A stretch of 64,000 bases of DNA, taken from contig NZ_QOVG01000004.1 in the NCBI RefSeq assembly GCF_010119615.1, positions 1-64,000 of the forward strand. The letters are read 5' to 3'. Position numbers and translations under genes: made by a program. The stretch is from Pseudoxanthomonas gei. GTDB taxonomy: Bacteria > Pseudomonadota > Gammaproteobacteria > Xanthomonadales > Xanthomonadaceae. Of this stretch, positions 54,479-63,597 are shown in pieces. The notes beneath the pieces are model-generated. The model was not told where the DNA came from. It saw nothing but the letters and a program-made list of their open reading frames with translations, and did no database searches. The number at the start of each line of letters is the position of its first letter. Within the stretch, counting starts at the first letter, position 1.

Positions 54479-54955
54479 ATGGACCGGCCTGGCACGCAAC
54501 ACCCGTCGGCGGCGCAACTGGTCGCCGCTTACAGCGCCGCCCATTATTTCGTGACCATCGGCCACCGCGAGTGGCTGTTCTCGGTAGGCCAGCCTGCCGA
54601 CGACATAGAGAGGCAGCTGGGCGCCGACCTCTATCTCTTCATCACGGCCTGGAACCCTGCGCCCCAGACCGCCACGCTGGCCGAAAACATGGCGGCGGAC
54701 GAGGCCTTGCAGAAACGCCTGCGTGCCAGTGGGCTGGCACGACACAGGGCACTGGGCAGCAACGCGCAGGGTGGAGCCGTGGAACACGGCTGGCTGGTGC
54801 TGGACGCGCCGCTTCCGACTGCAGATGCCTGGGCAGCGGAGTTCGGCCAGGCCGCCATCCTGTGCTGGAAACACGGCGAACCAGTGCGTTTACGCATGTT
54901 TTGGCCCCGGCCAGATGGCATCGGCGACGATCCGCATATCGACTGGGCAGGCTGA
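54479..54955 (+). CDS. DUF3293 family protein
   Basis: This 158-residue soluble protein has the conserved [12 protein letters not shown]-type segment in the middle and [11 protein letters not shown] towards the C-terminus. DUF3293 proteins have no known role. It is encoded divergently from the aminotransferase and ends 43 bases before ccmA. Two other frames run open here, but this one has the family-like sequence. Confidence 0.75.
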   Translation: MDRPGTQHPSAAQLVAAYSAAHYFVTIGHREWLFSVGQPADDIERQLGADLYLFITAWNPAPQTATLAENMAADEALQKRLRASGLARHRALGSNAQGGAVEHGWLVLDAPLPTADAWAAEFGQAAILCWKHGEPVRLRMFWPRPDGIGDDPHIDWAG

Positions 54956-54984
54956 TCGGTCTGGGGTGGATGGGGCCGCCGGTT

Positions 54985-54990
54985 TACAAT
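54985..54990 (+). promoter_or_regulatory. -10 element of the ccm operon
   Basis: TACAAT matches TATAAT in five of six bases and ends eight bases before the ccmA ATG, again implying a leaderless or very short leader. No good -35 hexamer is visible at 16-18 bases upstream. Confidence 0.5.
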
Positions 54991-54998
54991 GGCTGCCA

Positions 54999-55646
54999 AT
55001 GAGTCTTCCCCCCGAATCCAGCCAGCTGCCGCTGTTGTCCGCGCGCGGCCTGGCTTTCACGCGCAATGACGAGCCAGTCTTCGGCCCACTCGACTTCGTG
55101 GTGGCCGCCGGCGAGGCCTTGCTGGTCCAGGGTGGCAACGGTGCGGGCAAGACCACCCTGCTGCGGGTGCTGGCGGGCCTGCTGAGGGCTGATGCGGGCG
55201 AGGTGGAAATCGACGGGCGCAAGGCCAGGCCCGACCTGCGCGCACGCGCCATCGCCTACCTGGGTCATCTTCCTGCACTGAAGGCGGACCTGGGCGCGCT
55301 GGAGAACCTCGAGTTCCTGTGCGGCCTGCATGGACGCCGCGCACGCCAGTTGCCGGGTGATGCCATGGGCATGGTCGGCCTGTCCGGCCATGAGGACACG
55401 CTGGCCCGCCAGCTTTCGGCCGGACAGAAGAAGCGCCTGTCGCTGGCCCGGCTGTGGCTTTCCCCTGCGCCGTTGTGGTTGCTGGACGAGCCCTACGCCA
55501 ATCTGGACCTGGACGGCATCAACCTGGTCAACCGGATGATTTCCGCGCATCTTCGCGAAGGTGGTGCGGCCCTGGTCACCACCCATGGTGCCTATGCCGC
55601 CCCGCCGGTGCAGACCCGCATGCTGGTGCTGGAGCGTCAGGTTTGA
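54999..55646 (+). CDS. ccmA: Cytochrome c maturation ATPase CcmA
   Basis: This 215-residue ABC ATPase powers release of holo-CcmE in System I cytochrome c maturation. Motifs are Walker [13 protein letters not shown], signature QLSAGQKKR, Walker [13 protein letters not shown] and H-loop VTTHGAY. First gene of the ccm operon. It overlaps ccmB (TTGA). Confidence 0.93.
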   Translation: MSLPPESSQLPLLSARGLAFTRNDEPVFGPLDFVVAAGEALLVQGGNGAGKTTLLRVLAGLLRADAGEVEIDGRKARPDLRARAIAYLGHLPALKADLGALENLEFLCGLHGRRARQLPGDAMGMVGLSGHEDTLARQLSAGQKKRLSLARLWLSPAPLWLLDEPYANLDLDGINLVNRMISAHLREGGAALVTTHGAYAAPPVQTRMLVLERQV

Positions 55647-56326
55647 GCGGGCCATCGCTGTTGCAGGCCGGCAAGGCCCTGATGGTGCGCGACCTGCGCC
55701 TGCTCTGGCGTCGGCGCGGCGACGCCTTCCAGCCTGCCCTGTTCGCGCTGCTGGTAGTGGTGTTGTTCGCACTGGCGCTGGGCGGCGAGCCGCAGGCTTT
55801 GGCGAAGGTCGCGTCTGCGGCGATGTGGGTGGCCATCCTGCTGGCCGGCCTGCTGTCGCTGGATACCCTGTTCCGGGGCGACGCGGAGGATGGTTCGCTG
55901 GAACAGTGGATCCTGGCGCCGGTGCCGCTGGCATGGCTGGTGGCCGTGCGCGTGCTCGGCCACTGGCTGACCACCGCCCTGCCGCTGATCCTCGTCACGC
56001 CCTTGCTGGCTGAACTGCTGCACCTTCCGCATGACCAATTGCCCGTATTGCTGGCCTCGCTTGCACTGGGCACGCCGTTGTTGAGTCTTCTGGGCGCGGT
56101 AGTGGCGGCGCTGACTGTCGGCATGAGGCGCTCTGGTATTCTTGTAGCCCTGCTGGCGTTGCCGCTTTATGTCCCCGTGCTGATCTTCGGCGCCGGCAGC
56201 GTCGCCCGCAGCGCCGAAGGCCTGGATGCCGTGGGCGCACTGCTTTACCTGGGCGCCGGACTGGTGCTCACCCTGGTCCTTGCACCCCTGGCCGCCGCCG
56301 CGGCCATTCGCATCGCCCTGCACTGA
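55643..56326 (+). CDS. ccmB: Heme exporter membrane protein CcmB
   Basis: This 227-residue membrane subunit has about six helices and the conserved [25 protein letters not shown] start. The TTG at 55643 overlaps the ccmA stop and gives typical length; an ATG 13 codons later (55682) is the alternative. Works with CcmA and CcmC in heme delivery to CcmE. Confidence 0.9.
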   Translation: MSGPSLLQAGKALMVRDLRLLWRRRGDAFQPALFALLVVVLFALALGGEPQALAKVASAAMWVAILLAGLLSLDTLFRGDAEDGSLEQWILAPVPLAWLVAVRVLGHWLTTALPLILVTPLLAELLHLPHDQLPVLLASLALGTPLLSLLGAVVAALTVGMRRSGILVALLALPLYVPVLIFGAGSVARSAEGLDAVGALLYLGAGLVLTLVLAPLAAAAAIRIALH

Positions 56327-56381
56327 CGCCCTGCATCGGAGCCATTGCCTTGCCCCCCGCCGCATTGAAAAACAAGCCCGC

Positions 56382-57125
56382 ATGAATCCCGTCCTGCTCT
56401 GGTTCCACCAACTCGGTTCGCCCCCTGTGTTCGACCGCTTCGCCGCGCGCTGGGCCCCCTGGTGCCATGGCATCGCGCTGGCGGTCATGGCGGTGGGCCT
56501 GTGGCAGGCCTTCCAGGTGCCGGCGGACTACCAGCAGGGCGACAGCTTCCGCATCTTCTACATCCACGTGCCCAGCGCGATGCTGAGCCTGTCGATCTTC
56601 GCGGTGATGGCCGCCTATTCCGCCATTGCCCTGATCTGGCGCATCAAGCTGTGCGAGATCCTGGCCATGGCCTGCGCGCCGATCGGCGCCGCCTTCACCG
56701 TGATCACCCTGGTCACCGGTTCGATCTGGGGCAAGCCCATGTGGGGTACCTGGTGGGACTGGGATCCGCGCCTGACCACCGAGCTGATCCTGCTGTTCCT
56801 GTACCTGGGCGTGATCGGCCTCTACAACGCGATCGACGATCGCCGCACGGCCGCGCGCGCCGCCGGTTTTCTGGCCATCGTCGGCGTGGCCCTGCTGCCG
56901 GTGATCAAGTATTCGGTGGTGTGGTGGAATTCCCTGCACCAGGGACAGACCATCAGCCTGTTCGGAGAGTCTAAGATGGATGCCAGCATGGCCCTGCCGT
57001 TCTGGCTGATGTTCGTGGGCGTGCAGTTCTGGTTCGCCGGTTCCCTGCTGGTGCGCGCGCGCGCCGACAACCTGCGCCGTGAAGCCGGCAAGGACTGGGT
57101 GGCCCGGCTGGTGGCGCAACCATGA
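56382..57125 (+). CDS. ccmC: Heme chaperone-loading protein CcmC
   Basis: This 247-residue polytopic protein has the tryptophan-rich [12 protein letters not shown] heme-binding motif and flanking histidines ([19 protein letters not shown]). CcmC attaches heme to CcmE in the periplasm. It follows ccmB by 55 bases and overlaps ccmD by four. Confidence 0.94.
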   Translation: MNPVLLWFHQLGSPPVFDRFAARWAPWCHGIALAVMAVGLWQAFQVPADYQQGDSFRIFYIHVPSAMLSLSIFAVMAAYSAIALIWRIKLCEILAMACAPIGAAFTVITLVTGSIWGKPMWGTWWDWDPRLTTELILLFLYLGVIGLYNAIDDRRTAARAAGFLAIVGVALLPVIKYSVVWWNSLHQGQTISLFGESKMDASMALPFWLMFVGVQFWFAGSLLVRARADNLRREAGKDWVARLVAQP

Positions 57126-57286
57126 GCTACCTCAACTACCTGATCGGTGCCTATGCCGTGTTTGCCGTGGTCATGCTGTGGGACCTGCTGGCCCCACGCC
57201 TGCAGATCCGGCGCGAGTTGCGGGCGGCGCGCCTGCGCAAGGGCCGCGCTGCCAAACGTACGCAACCCGTGGAGCTGAGCCGATGA
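57122..57286 (+). CDS. ccmD: CcmD mini-protein
   Basis: This 54-residue protein has one membrane helix ([20 protein letters not shown]) and a basic cytoplasmic tail ([17 protein letters not shown]), the classic CcmD architecture. CcmD helps release holo-CcmE from CcmABC. It overlaps ccmC and ccmE by four bases each. Confidence 0.9.
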   Translation: MSYLNYLIGAYAVFAVVMLWDLLAPRLQIRRELRAARLRKGRAAKRTQPVELSR

Positions 57287-57753
57287 ATCCGGTCCGTCGC
57301 CGTCGCCTGCTCTGGGTGCTGCTGCTGGTGGTCGCTGCGGGCGTCGCCACCACCCTGGTGGTGTTCGCCCTGCAGCGCAATGTCGCCTACCTGTACACCC
57401 CGGCCGAAGTGCTGCGTGGGGAAACCGGGGAGCGCGCGCGTTTCCGGCTGGGCGGCATGGTGGAAAAAGGTTCTTTCCAGCGCACGCCGGGTTCGCTTGA
57501 GGTGCGTTTCAAGGTCACCGATGGCGATGCGCTGTTGCCGGTGGTCTATGGCCGCATCCTCCCGGACCTGTTCCGCGAAGGCCAGGCCGTGGTCGCCACG
57601 GGCACCATGAAGGACGGCGTGTTCGTGGCCGAGGATGTGCTGGCCAAGCACGACGAGAACTACATGCCCAAGGAAGTGGCCGACAAGATGGGCATGGCCC
57701 ACAAGAAGCACGACGTGCAGGCTCCCGCCGCACCCGCATCGGAAAAACTTTAA
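57283..57753 (+). CDS. ccmE: Heme chaperone CcmE
   Basis: This 156-residue periplasmic OB-fold protein has an N-terminal anchor helix ([22 protein letters not shown]). The heme-binding histidine lies in [10 protein letters not shown], near residue 125, followed by a flexible charged tail. It carries heme from CcmC to CcmFH. It is followed directly by ccmF with no gap. Confidence 0.94.
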   Translation: MNPVRRRRLLWVLLLVVAAGVATTLVVFALQRNVAYLYTPAEVLRGETGERARFRLGGMVEKGSFQRTPGSLEVRFKVTDGDALLPVVYGRILPDLFREGQAVVATGTMKDGVFVAEDVLAKHDENYMPKEVADKMGMAHKKHDVQAPAAPASEKL

Positions 57754-59673
57754 GTGCTGCCCGAACTTGGACAGATAGCGCTGCTGCTGGCGCTGTTGAT
57801 CGCCGCGCTGCAGGCCGTGTTGCCCCTGGCCGGCGCACATCGCGGAAAGGCGACATGGATGGCAGTCGCCAGGCCTGCCGCCTATGCGCAGCTGCTGCTG
57901 GTACTGGGCGCCTTCGCGATACTGACGTTTGCGTTCGTGGCCCAGGATTTCTCGGTCAAGTACGTGGCCGACAACTCCAACTCGCTGCTGCCGCTGGTCT
58001 ATCGCTACACCGCGGTGTGGGGCGCGCATGAAGGCTCGCTGCTGTTGTGGACGCTGGTGCTGGCGGCGTGGAACGCGGCGGTCGCGCGGTTCTCGCACGG
58101 CCTGCCCGACCGGGTGAGCGCGCGCGTGCTCGGCGTGATCGGGCTCATCAGCCTGGGCTTCCTGGCGTTCCTGGTCTTTACTTCAAACCCCTTCATCCGC
58201 CTGCTGCCCGTGCCCATCGAAGGCCACGACCTCAACCCGCTGTTGCAGGACGTGGGCATGATCATGCATCCGCCGCTGCTCTACATCGGCTACGTGGGTT
58301 TCGTGGTGCCGTTCGCGTTCTCGGTGGCCGCGCTGATCGACGGCAGCGTGGATGCACGCTGGCTGCGCTGGACGAGGCCGTGGACCAACGTGGCCTGGGG
58401 CTTCCTGACCATCGGCATCGCGCTGGGCAGCTGGTGGGCGTACTACGAACTGGGCTGGGGCGGCTGGTGGTTCTGGGATCCGGTGGAGAACGCCAGCTTC
58501 ATGCCATGGCTGGCCGGCGCGGCGCTGTTGCATTCGCAGGCGGTGACCGAGAAGCGCGGCAGCTTCCGCGGCTGGACCCTGCTGCTGGCCATTGCCGCTT
58601 TTTCGCTGTCGCTGCTGGGCGCGTTCCTGGTCCGCTCTGGCGTGTTGACCAGCGTGCATGCCTTCGCCGCTGATCCCTCGCGCGGTTTGTTCATCCTGAT
58701 TTTCCTGGGGGTGGTCATCGGCGGTTCGCTGGTGTTGTACGTGGCCCGCGTGCCGCGGCTGGAGCAGGGATCGCCGTTCACCGCCAGCTCGCGCGAAACG
58801 CTGCTGCTGGCCAACAATGTGCTGCTGACCTGCGCCTGCGCGATGGTGTTGCTAGGAACTCTATATCCGTTGCTGGCCGACGCGCTGGGCCTCGGCAAGA
58901 TCTCGGTGGGTCCGCCCTACTTCGGCCTGCTGTTCCTGCTGTTGATGGGGCCGCTGGTGCTGCTGCTGCCGTTCGGTCCGCTGACCCGCTGGCAACGCGA
59001 AGAACCTTCGCGGCCCTTGCGCATGCTGGCGCCGTGGGCCGGCCTGGCCCTGCTGCTGGCGGTGATCGGCTATTTCATGGCGCCGCAGGGCCAGTGGAAA
59101 ACGGCCGCCGGCGTGGGCTTTGCCGCCTGGGTGGCATTCGGAACCCTGCGCTTCCTGTGGACCCGCTTCCAGTCCAGGGGCAACCGCTTCACCGCCGAAA
59201 TGCTGGGCATGACCCTGGCCCATGGCGGCATCGCCGTGTTCCTGGTCGGCGCCCTGCTGGTCGAAGGCCTGAACGTGCAGCGCGAACTGGCCATGAGCCC
59301 CGGCCAGACCATGCAGATCGGCCGCTACGCATTCCAGTACCAGGGCGTGGACGAGACCCAGGGGCCCAACTACCTGTCCACGCGCGGGCACGTGCAGGTG
59401 ATGCGCGGCGGCGAGCCATTGGCGCTGCTGCACCCCGAGAAGCGCGCCTACGCCAGCGGCGGCCAGGTGATGACCGAGGCCGGCATCCACCCCGGCCTGT
59501 TTGGCGACGTGTACGTGGCGCTGGGCGAATCGCTGGGCGGTGAAGCCCGCGCGGTCCGCATACATATCAAGCCGTTCGTGCGCTGGATCTGGCTGGGCGC
59601 CGGGCTGATGGCACTGGGCGGCTTCGTCACCGCCACCGACCGGCGATTCCGCAAACCCGAGGACAAGCGATGA
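57754..59673 (+). CDS. ccmF: Cytochrome c heme lyase subunit CcmF
   Basis: This 639-residue polytopic protein with about 14-15 helices has the WGGWWFWDPVENASFMPW tryptophan-rich motif and conserved histidines. It transfers heme from CcmE to apocytochrome. The GTG start at 57754 follows the ccmE TAA without spacer. It overlaps ccmG by four bases. Confidence 0.95.
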   Translation: MLPELGQIALLLALLIAALQAVLPLAGAHRGKATWMAVARPAAYAQLLLVLGAFAILTFAFVAQDFSVKYVADNSNSLLPLVYRYTAVWGAHEGSLLLWTLVLAAWNAAVARFSHGLPDRVSARVLGVIGLISLGFLAFLVFTSNPFIRLLPVPIEGHDLNPLLQDVGMIMHPPLLYIGYVGFVVPFAFSVAALIDGSVDARWLRWTRPWTNVAWGFLTIGIALGSWWAYYELGWGGWWFWDPVENASFMPWLAGAALLHSQAVTEKRGSFRGWTLLLAIAAFSLSLLGAFLVRSGVLTSVHAFAADPSRGLFILIFLGVVIGGSLVLYVARVPRLEQGSPFTASSRETLLLANNVLLTCACAMVLLGTLYPLLADALGLGKISVGPPYFGLLFLLLMGPLVLLLPFGPLTRWQREEPSRPLRMLAPWAGLALLLAVIGYFMAPQGQWKTAAGVGFAAWVAFGTLRFLWTRFQSRGNRFTAEMLGMTLAHGGIAVFLVGALLVEGLNVQRELAMSPGQTMQIGRYAFQYQGVDETQGPNYLSTRGHVQVMRGGEPLALLHPEKRAYASGGQVMTEAGIHPGLFGDVYVALGESLGGEARAVRIHIKPFVRWIWLGAGLMALGGFVTATDRRFRKPEDKR

Positions 59674-60260
59674 ACCAACCCGCGAAAAAACCCGAGAGCA
59701 GGACCACGGGCGCGTTCGTCTTCGCCGGCGTGATCATCGCCTTGTTCTTCCTCGGCCTGATGGGCCTGCTGTACTACGGAGTGAAGCAGTCCGACCGCGC
59801 CGGTCGCGACGCCCTGCCTTCGCCGCTGATCGGAAAACCCGCGCCCGCCTTCGACCTGCCGCTGCTGCACGAACCCGGCAAGCGCTTCACCCTGGCCGAG
59901 CTGCGCGGCCAGCCGTTCGTGATGAACGTATGGGGCAGCTGGTGCCCGGAATGCCGCGTGGAGCATCCAGTGATCAGCAAATTCGCGCTGACCAAGCGCG
60001 TGCGCTTCATCGGCTACAACCTGAAGGACACGCGCGTGGATGCGCTGCGCTGGCTGGAACAGTTCGGCAATCCCTACCTGATGGTGGTGGCTGACGAACC
60101 CGGCCGCACCGCGATCGACTGGGGTATCTACGGCGCGCCGGAAACTTTCCTGGTCGACGCCAAGGGCATCGTGCGCTGGAAGCACGTGGGCGCCATTACC
60201 GACCAGATCATCGCCGAACAGTTGGTCCCGGCGCTCGAGAAGGCGGAAGCGGAAAAGTGA
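59670..60260 (+). CDS. ccmG: Thiol:disulfide interchange protein CcmG/DsbE
   Basis: This 196-residue periplasmic thioredoxin-like protein has an anchor helix (about 17-38) and the active site GSWCPECRVEHP. It reduces the CxxCH cysteines of apocytochromes before heme attachment. Overlaps ccmF and ccmH (GTGA). Confidence 0.94.
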   Translation: MNQPAKKPESRTTGAFVFAGVIIALFFLGLMGLLYYGVKQSDRAGRDALPSPLIGKPAPAFDLPLLHEPGKRFTLAELRGQPFVMNVWGSWCPECRVEHPVISKFALTKRVRFIGYNLKDTRVDALRWLEQFGNPYLMVVADEPGRTAIDWGIYGAPETFLVDAKGIVRWKHVGAITDQIIAEQLVPALEKAEAEK

Positions 60261-60721
60261 TCGCGACCATCGCCAGGCGAATGGGCCGACCTGTGTTCAT
60301 GGTCGTTCTGCTGCTTCTTTCCCTCGGTTCCTTTGCCCAGGTCAGCGATCCGACCCCGCTGCAGTTCCGCGACGCCGCTGAGGAAACCCGCTTCCACGCG
60401 CTCACCGCCGAATTGCGCTGCGTGATGTGCCAGAACCAGTCGTTGGCCGACTCCAACGCCCAGATCGCCCACGACCTGCGGCGCGAAGTGCTGGACCTGA
60501 TGAACCAGGGCAAGTCGGACGCCGAGATCAAGCAGTTCCTGGTCGAGCGCTATGGCGAATTCGTGCTCTACAAGCCTGAAGTGGCCGGCAATACCTGGCT
60601 GCTCTGGTTCGGCCCGGCGCTGTTGTTGCTGGCCGGCGCCGCGATCGTCTTCCGCATCGTGCGCAGGCGCAGCGGCCCGGCCGCTGGCGCAGTCGCGCAC
60701 GACGACAACCAGGAGTGGTGA
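60257..60721 (+). CDS. ccmH: Cytochrome c maturation protein CcmH
   Basis: This 154-residue protein has a signal or anchor N-terminus, the LRCVMCQNQSLADSNA redox motif (CxxC) and a C-terminal membrane helix. CcmH binds apocytochrome as part of the heme lyase. The GTG start at 60257 overlaps ccmG. The TPR part that is fused in E. coli CcmH is separate here, as ccmI. Confidence 0.93.
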   Translation: MIATIARRMGRPVFMVVLLLLSLGSFAQVSDPTPLQFRDAAEETRFHALTAELRCVMCQNQSLADSNAQIAHDLRREVLDLMNQGKSDAEIKQFLVERYGEFVLYKPEVAGNTWLLWFGPALLLLAGAAIVFRIVRRRSGPAAGAVAHDDNQEW

Positions 60722-61731
60722 TGACCCCCTTCGTCGTATCAGCTGTGGTGTTGTCGCTCGTGGTCCTGCTGCTGGTGTTGTGGCCGCTGTGGCGCGACTC
60801 ACGCGCGCTGGTCATCGGCGGCGTACTGGCGCTGGGGCTGGCGACCTTCGCCTTGTACAGCGTCACCGGCACGCCCTCCGCGATCAACCAGGTGGTCGCA
60901 CCGGCCCCCAGCCTGGACGAGGCCCTTGCTGACCTGCGCGCCGAGCTGAAGCGCAATCCCGCACTGCCCGAGGGCTGGCAGTTGCTGGGCAAGACACTGG
61001 CTTCGGAAGGTCGTCTGGCCGAGTCCAGCGAAGCTTTCGCCGAGGCCGTCAAACACCTCCCCGATGATCCCAACCTGCTGGTCGAGGCAGCCCAGGCGCG
61101 CCTGTATGCAGCGCCGGACCGCAAGCTGGACGCCCAGGCGCTGGCGTGGGTGCAGCATGCACTGGCAGTGCAGCCTGGCCACCAGCGTGCAACCTGGCTG
61201 CTGGGCATCGCCCAGCGCCAGCAGGGCAAGCCGGCCGACGCCGCCAAAACCTGGGAGCCGCTGCTGGCGCAGGTCGACCCGGCCACCGCGGCCACTTTGC
61301 GCGTGCAGATCAATGCCGCTCGCGCCGATGCGGGCATGCCATCGCTCGCCGACGCCGCGCCTGCACCCGCAAGCACCAACGCACTGACCGTGAAGGTGGC
61401 GCTGGATCCGGATTTCGCCTCACGCGTGCGCCTGCGCGGCGACACCACGGTCTTCATCATCGCGCGCCTGCCCGGTGGCCCGCCGATGCCGGTTGCGGCG
61501 GAAAAACATGCATTGCAGGACTTGCCCCTGACCGTGACGCTGGATGACGGCGACAGCCCGATGCCCACGCAGAAACTGTCGGCACTGAAGGAAGTGGAAG
61601 TGATCGCGCGGCTGTCGGCCAGTGGGGATCCGATGCGGCAGGAAGGCGATATCGAGTCGGCGCCGGTGCGTACAGCCCTGCCTGCCAGCGGCACCGTGGA
61701 ACTGGTACTGGGCCAATCCAGGCCGAAGTGA
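60721..61731 (+). CDS. ccmI: Apocytochrome chaperone CcmI (CycH), TPR protein
   Basis: This 336-residue protein has two N-terminal membrane helices (about 4-20 and 30-50), a TPR region (ALPEGWQLLGKTLASEGRLAESSEAF pattern, about 75-205) and a C-terminal beta domain (VKVALDPDFASRVRLRGDTTV). It holds the C-terminal helix of apocytochrome c. The ATG at 60721 overlaps the ccmH TGA by one base, preferred over a GTG two codons before. Confidence 0.9.
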   Translation: MTPFVVSAVVLSLVVLLLVLWPLWRDSRALVIGGVLALGLATFALYSVTGTPSAINQVVAPAPSLDEALADLRAELKRNPALPEGWQLLGKTLASEGRLAESSEAFAEAVKHLPDDPNLLVEAAQARLYAAPDRKLDAQALAWVQHALAVQPGHQRATWLLGIAQRQQGKPADAAKTWEPLLAQVDPATAATLRVQINAARADAGMPSLADAAPAPASTNALTVKVALDPDFASRVRLRGDTTVFIIARLPGGPPMPVAAEKHALQDLPLTVTLDDGDSPMPTQKLSALKEVEVIARLSASGDPMRQEGDIESAPVRTALPASGTVELVLGQSRPK

Positions 61732-61754
61732 CCCGTACCTGTTGCCGGGCCGGC

Positions 61755-61760
61755 TAAAAT
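61755..61760 (+). promoter_or_regulatory. -10-like element before metX
   Basis: TAAAAT ends six bases before ATG 61767, inside the sequence GGCTAAAATCG, which is echoed as GGCTAAAATGC at 62928-62938 before the cysteine-dioxygenase gene. It implies a leaderless metX mRNA, or that metX is simply read through from ccmI. Confidence 0.45.
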
Positions 61761-61766
61761 CGAACC

Positions 61767-62879
61767 ATGACTGAATTCATTCCACCCGGCACGCGCTTCC
61801 ACTCCCTGCCCTCGCCCTTCCCCATGAAACGGGGTGGCGCACTGCATGGCGCCCGCGTGGCCTATGAAACATGGGGTGAGCTCAACCCGGCGGGCAACAA
61901 CGCCATCCTCATCGTCACCGGCCTGTCGCCCGATGCGCATGCGGCCAGCAACGCGGGCAACGCAGATGCCGGATGGTGGGAAGCGATGCTCGGGCCGGGC
62001 AAGCCGATCGATACCGACCGCTGGTTCGTGGTCTGCGTGAACTCGCTGGGCAGCTGCAAGGGTTCGACGGGGCCTGCGTCGTTGAACCCGGACACCGGCA
62101 CCCTGTACCGCCTGGATTTTCCTGAACTGTCGATCGAAGACGGCGCAGATGCGGCGCGCGAAGTCGTTCGCGGGCTCGGCATCGAACGACTGGCTTGCGT
62201 CATCGGCAATTCGATGGGCGGTATGACCGCCCTGGCCCTGCTGTTGCGGCATCCGGGCCTGGCCCGTACCCATATCAATATTTCGGGTAGCGCGCAGGCA
62301 CTGCCATTTTCTATCGCCATCCGTTCGCTGCAGCGCGAGGCCATTCGCCTGGACCCGAACTGGAACAACGGCAATTACGACGAGGCGACCTATCCGGAAT
62401 CGGGCATGCGCATGGCCCGCAAGCTGGGTGTCATCACCTATCGTTCCGCGCTGGAATGGGATGGGCGCTTCGGCCGGGTACGACTGGAGTCCGATCGCCC
62501 TGAAGAAGAACCCTTCGGCCTTGAATTCCAGGTGGAAAGTTACCTCGAGGGCCATGCGCGCCGCTTCGTGCGCCGCTTCGATCCCAACTGCTATCTGTAC
62601 CTGAGCCGCTCGATGGACTGGTTCGACCTGGCTGACGTAGCTGGCGGCGACGTGCTCCAGGGACTTGCGCGGATCAAGGTCGAGAAGGCACTGGCCATCG
62701 GCGCAAGCACCGACATCCTGTTCCCCCTGCAGCAGCAGCAGCAGGTGGCCGATGGCCTGCGCGCCGGCGGCGCCGAAGCTGAGTTCCTGCCATTGGACTC
62801 GCCGCAGGGGCACGACGCATTCCTGGTGGACATGGAGCGTTTCGGACCCGCCGTGGCGAATTTCCTCGCTGTTCTCTGA
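61767..62879 (+). CDS. metX: MetX-family O-acyltransferase (homoserine or serine)
   Basis: This 370-residue alpha/beta-hydrolase enzyme has the nucleophilic serine in VIGNSMGGMTAL, the aspartate in ASTDILFP and the histidine in SPQGHDAFLVD. It transfers an acyl group from CoA to the hydroxyl of homoserine (methionine pathway). Characterised family members also include homoserine O-succinyltransferases and serine O-succinyltransferases, and sequence by eye cannot separate them. The NSLGSCKGSTGPAS motif differs from the GGCQGTTGP form common in acetyltransferases, which hints at succinyl or serine specificity. Confidence 0.87.
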   Translation: MTEFIPPGTRFHSLPSPFPMKRGGALHGARVAYETWGELNPAGNNAILIVTGLSPDAHAASNAGNADAGWWEAMLGPGKPIDTDRWFVVCVNSLGSCKGSTGPASLNPDTGTLYRLDFPELSIEDGADAAREVVRGLGIERLACVIGNSMGGMTALALLLRHPGLARTHINISGSAQALPFSIAIRSLQREAIRLDPNWNNGNYDEATYPESGMRMARKLGVITYRSALEWDGRFGRVRLESDRPEEEPFGLEFQVESYLEGHARRFVRRFDPNCYLYLSRSMDWFDLADVAGGDVLQGLARIKVEKALAIGASTDILFPLQQQQQVADGLRAGGAEAEFLPLDSPQGHDAFLVDMERFGPAVANFLAVL

Positions 62880-62963
62880 GTTCCTGGCGCGCTGGCAGAG
62901 GCGTGGCTACGGCCAAACTGCTGGCGGGCTAAAATGCGCGCACATTCTCCGCGGAACACCGCC

Positions 62964-63545
62964 ATGAACCTCGATTTCCCCGGCCACGAAAAATTGATCG
63001 CCTCGCTGGATGCCGCCGTCAGCCTGGGCGATGACCGCGCAGTCACCGATGCTTTGCGCAAGTCCCTGTGCAGGATGATCTGCGACGAGGACGTAGCCCT
63101 GCCCGCCTGCGTGCTGGAGCCCATCGCCGACCATTACGCACGGCGCGAGCTCTACACCAGCCCCGAACACGGCTACAGCGTGGTGGCGATGACCTGGGGC
63201 CCCGGCCAGGGCACCAAGATCCACGACCACTCGGGCATGTGGTGCGTCGAAGGCGTGTGGAAGGGCCGGCTCGAGATCACCCAGTACGAACTGGCCGAGC
63301 GGGACGCGGATCGCTACCGTTTCATTCCTGCTGGAACCATCGAGGCCGGCACCGGCTCGGCCGGCAGCCTGATCCCGCCGCATGAGTACCACACCATCCG
63401 CAATCCCTCTGAACAGGCCGTTGCCGTGTCTTTGCACGTCTACCAGCGCACCATGGTCCGCTGCGGCGTGTTTTCACCCGAAGGCGATAACACCGAATGG
63501 CAGAGTCGTGGCGAGCGCCTGCTGGGCACCGACCAGGTCCAGTAG
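62964..63545 (+). CDS. Cysteine dioxygenase family (cupin) protein
   Basis: This 193-residue cupin has the iron-binding pair in TKIHDHSGMWCVEGVW and the third histidine in PPHEYHTI. Such enzymes oxidise cysteine or related thiols to sulfinates. Beside a metX-family gene it suggests handling of sulfur amino acids. The start at 62964 excludes a ten-codon arginine-rich upstream extension. A -10-like TAAAAT lies 28 bases upstream. Confidence 0.87.
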   Translation: MNLDFPGHEKLIASLDAAVSLGDDRAVTDALRKSLCRMICDEDVALPACVLEPIADHYARRELYTSPEHGYSVVAMTWGPGQGTKIHDHSGMWCVEGVWKGRLEITQYELAERDADRYRFIPAGTIEAGTGSAGSLIPPHEYHTIRNPSEQAVAVSLHVYQRTMVRCGVFSPEGDNTEWQSRGERLLGTDQVQ

Positions 63546-63562
63546 GGTCTGCGGTTGTACCG

Positions 63563-63585
63563 GCGCGGCCACGAGGGGGCCGCGC
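63563..63585. terminator. GC-rich hairpin between convergent genes
   Basis: GCGCGGCC and GGCCGCGC pair over a seven-base loop between the 63545 and 63598 stops. No T tract follows on either strand, so it would mainly protect transcript ends. Confidence 0.4.
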
Positions 63586-63597
63586 ATCGCCAGCTGA

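Noticed and set aside
61732-61766. Methionine-responsive riboswitch before metX
   Set aside because: Only 35 bases separate ccmI and metX, too short for a SAM riboswitch.
60528-62813. Long minus-strand open frame opposite ccmHI and metX
   Set aside because: Same antisense effect. The plus strand carries recognisable motifs throughout.
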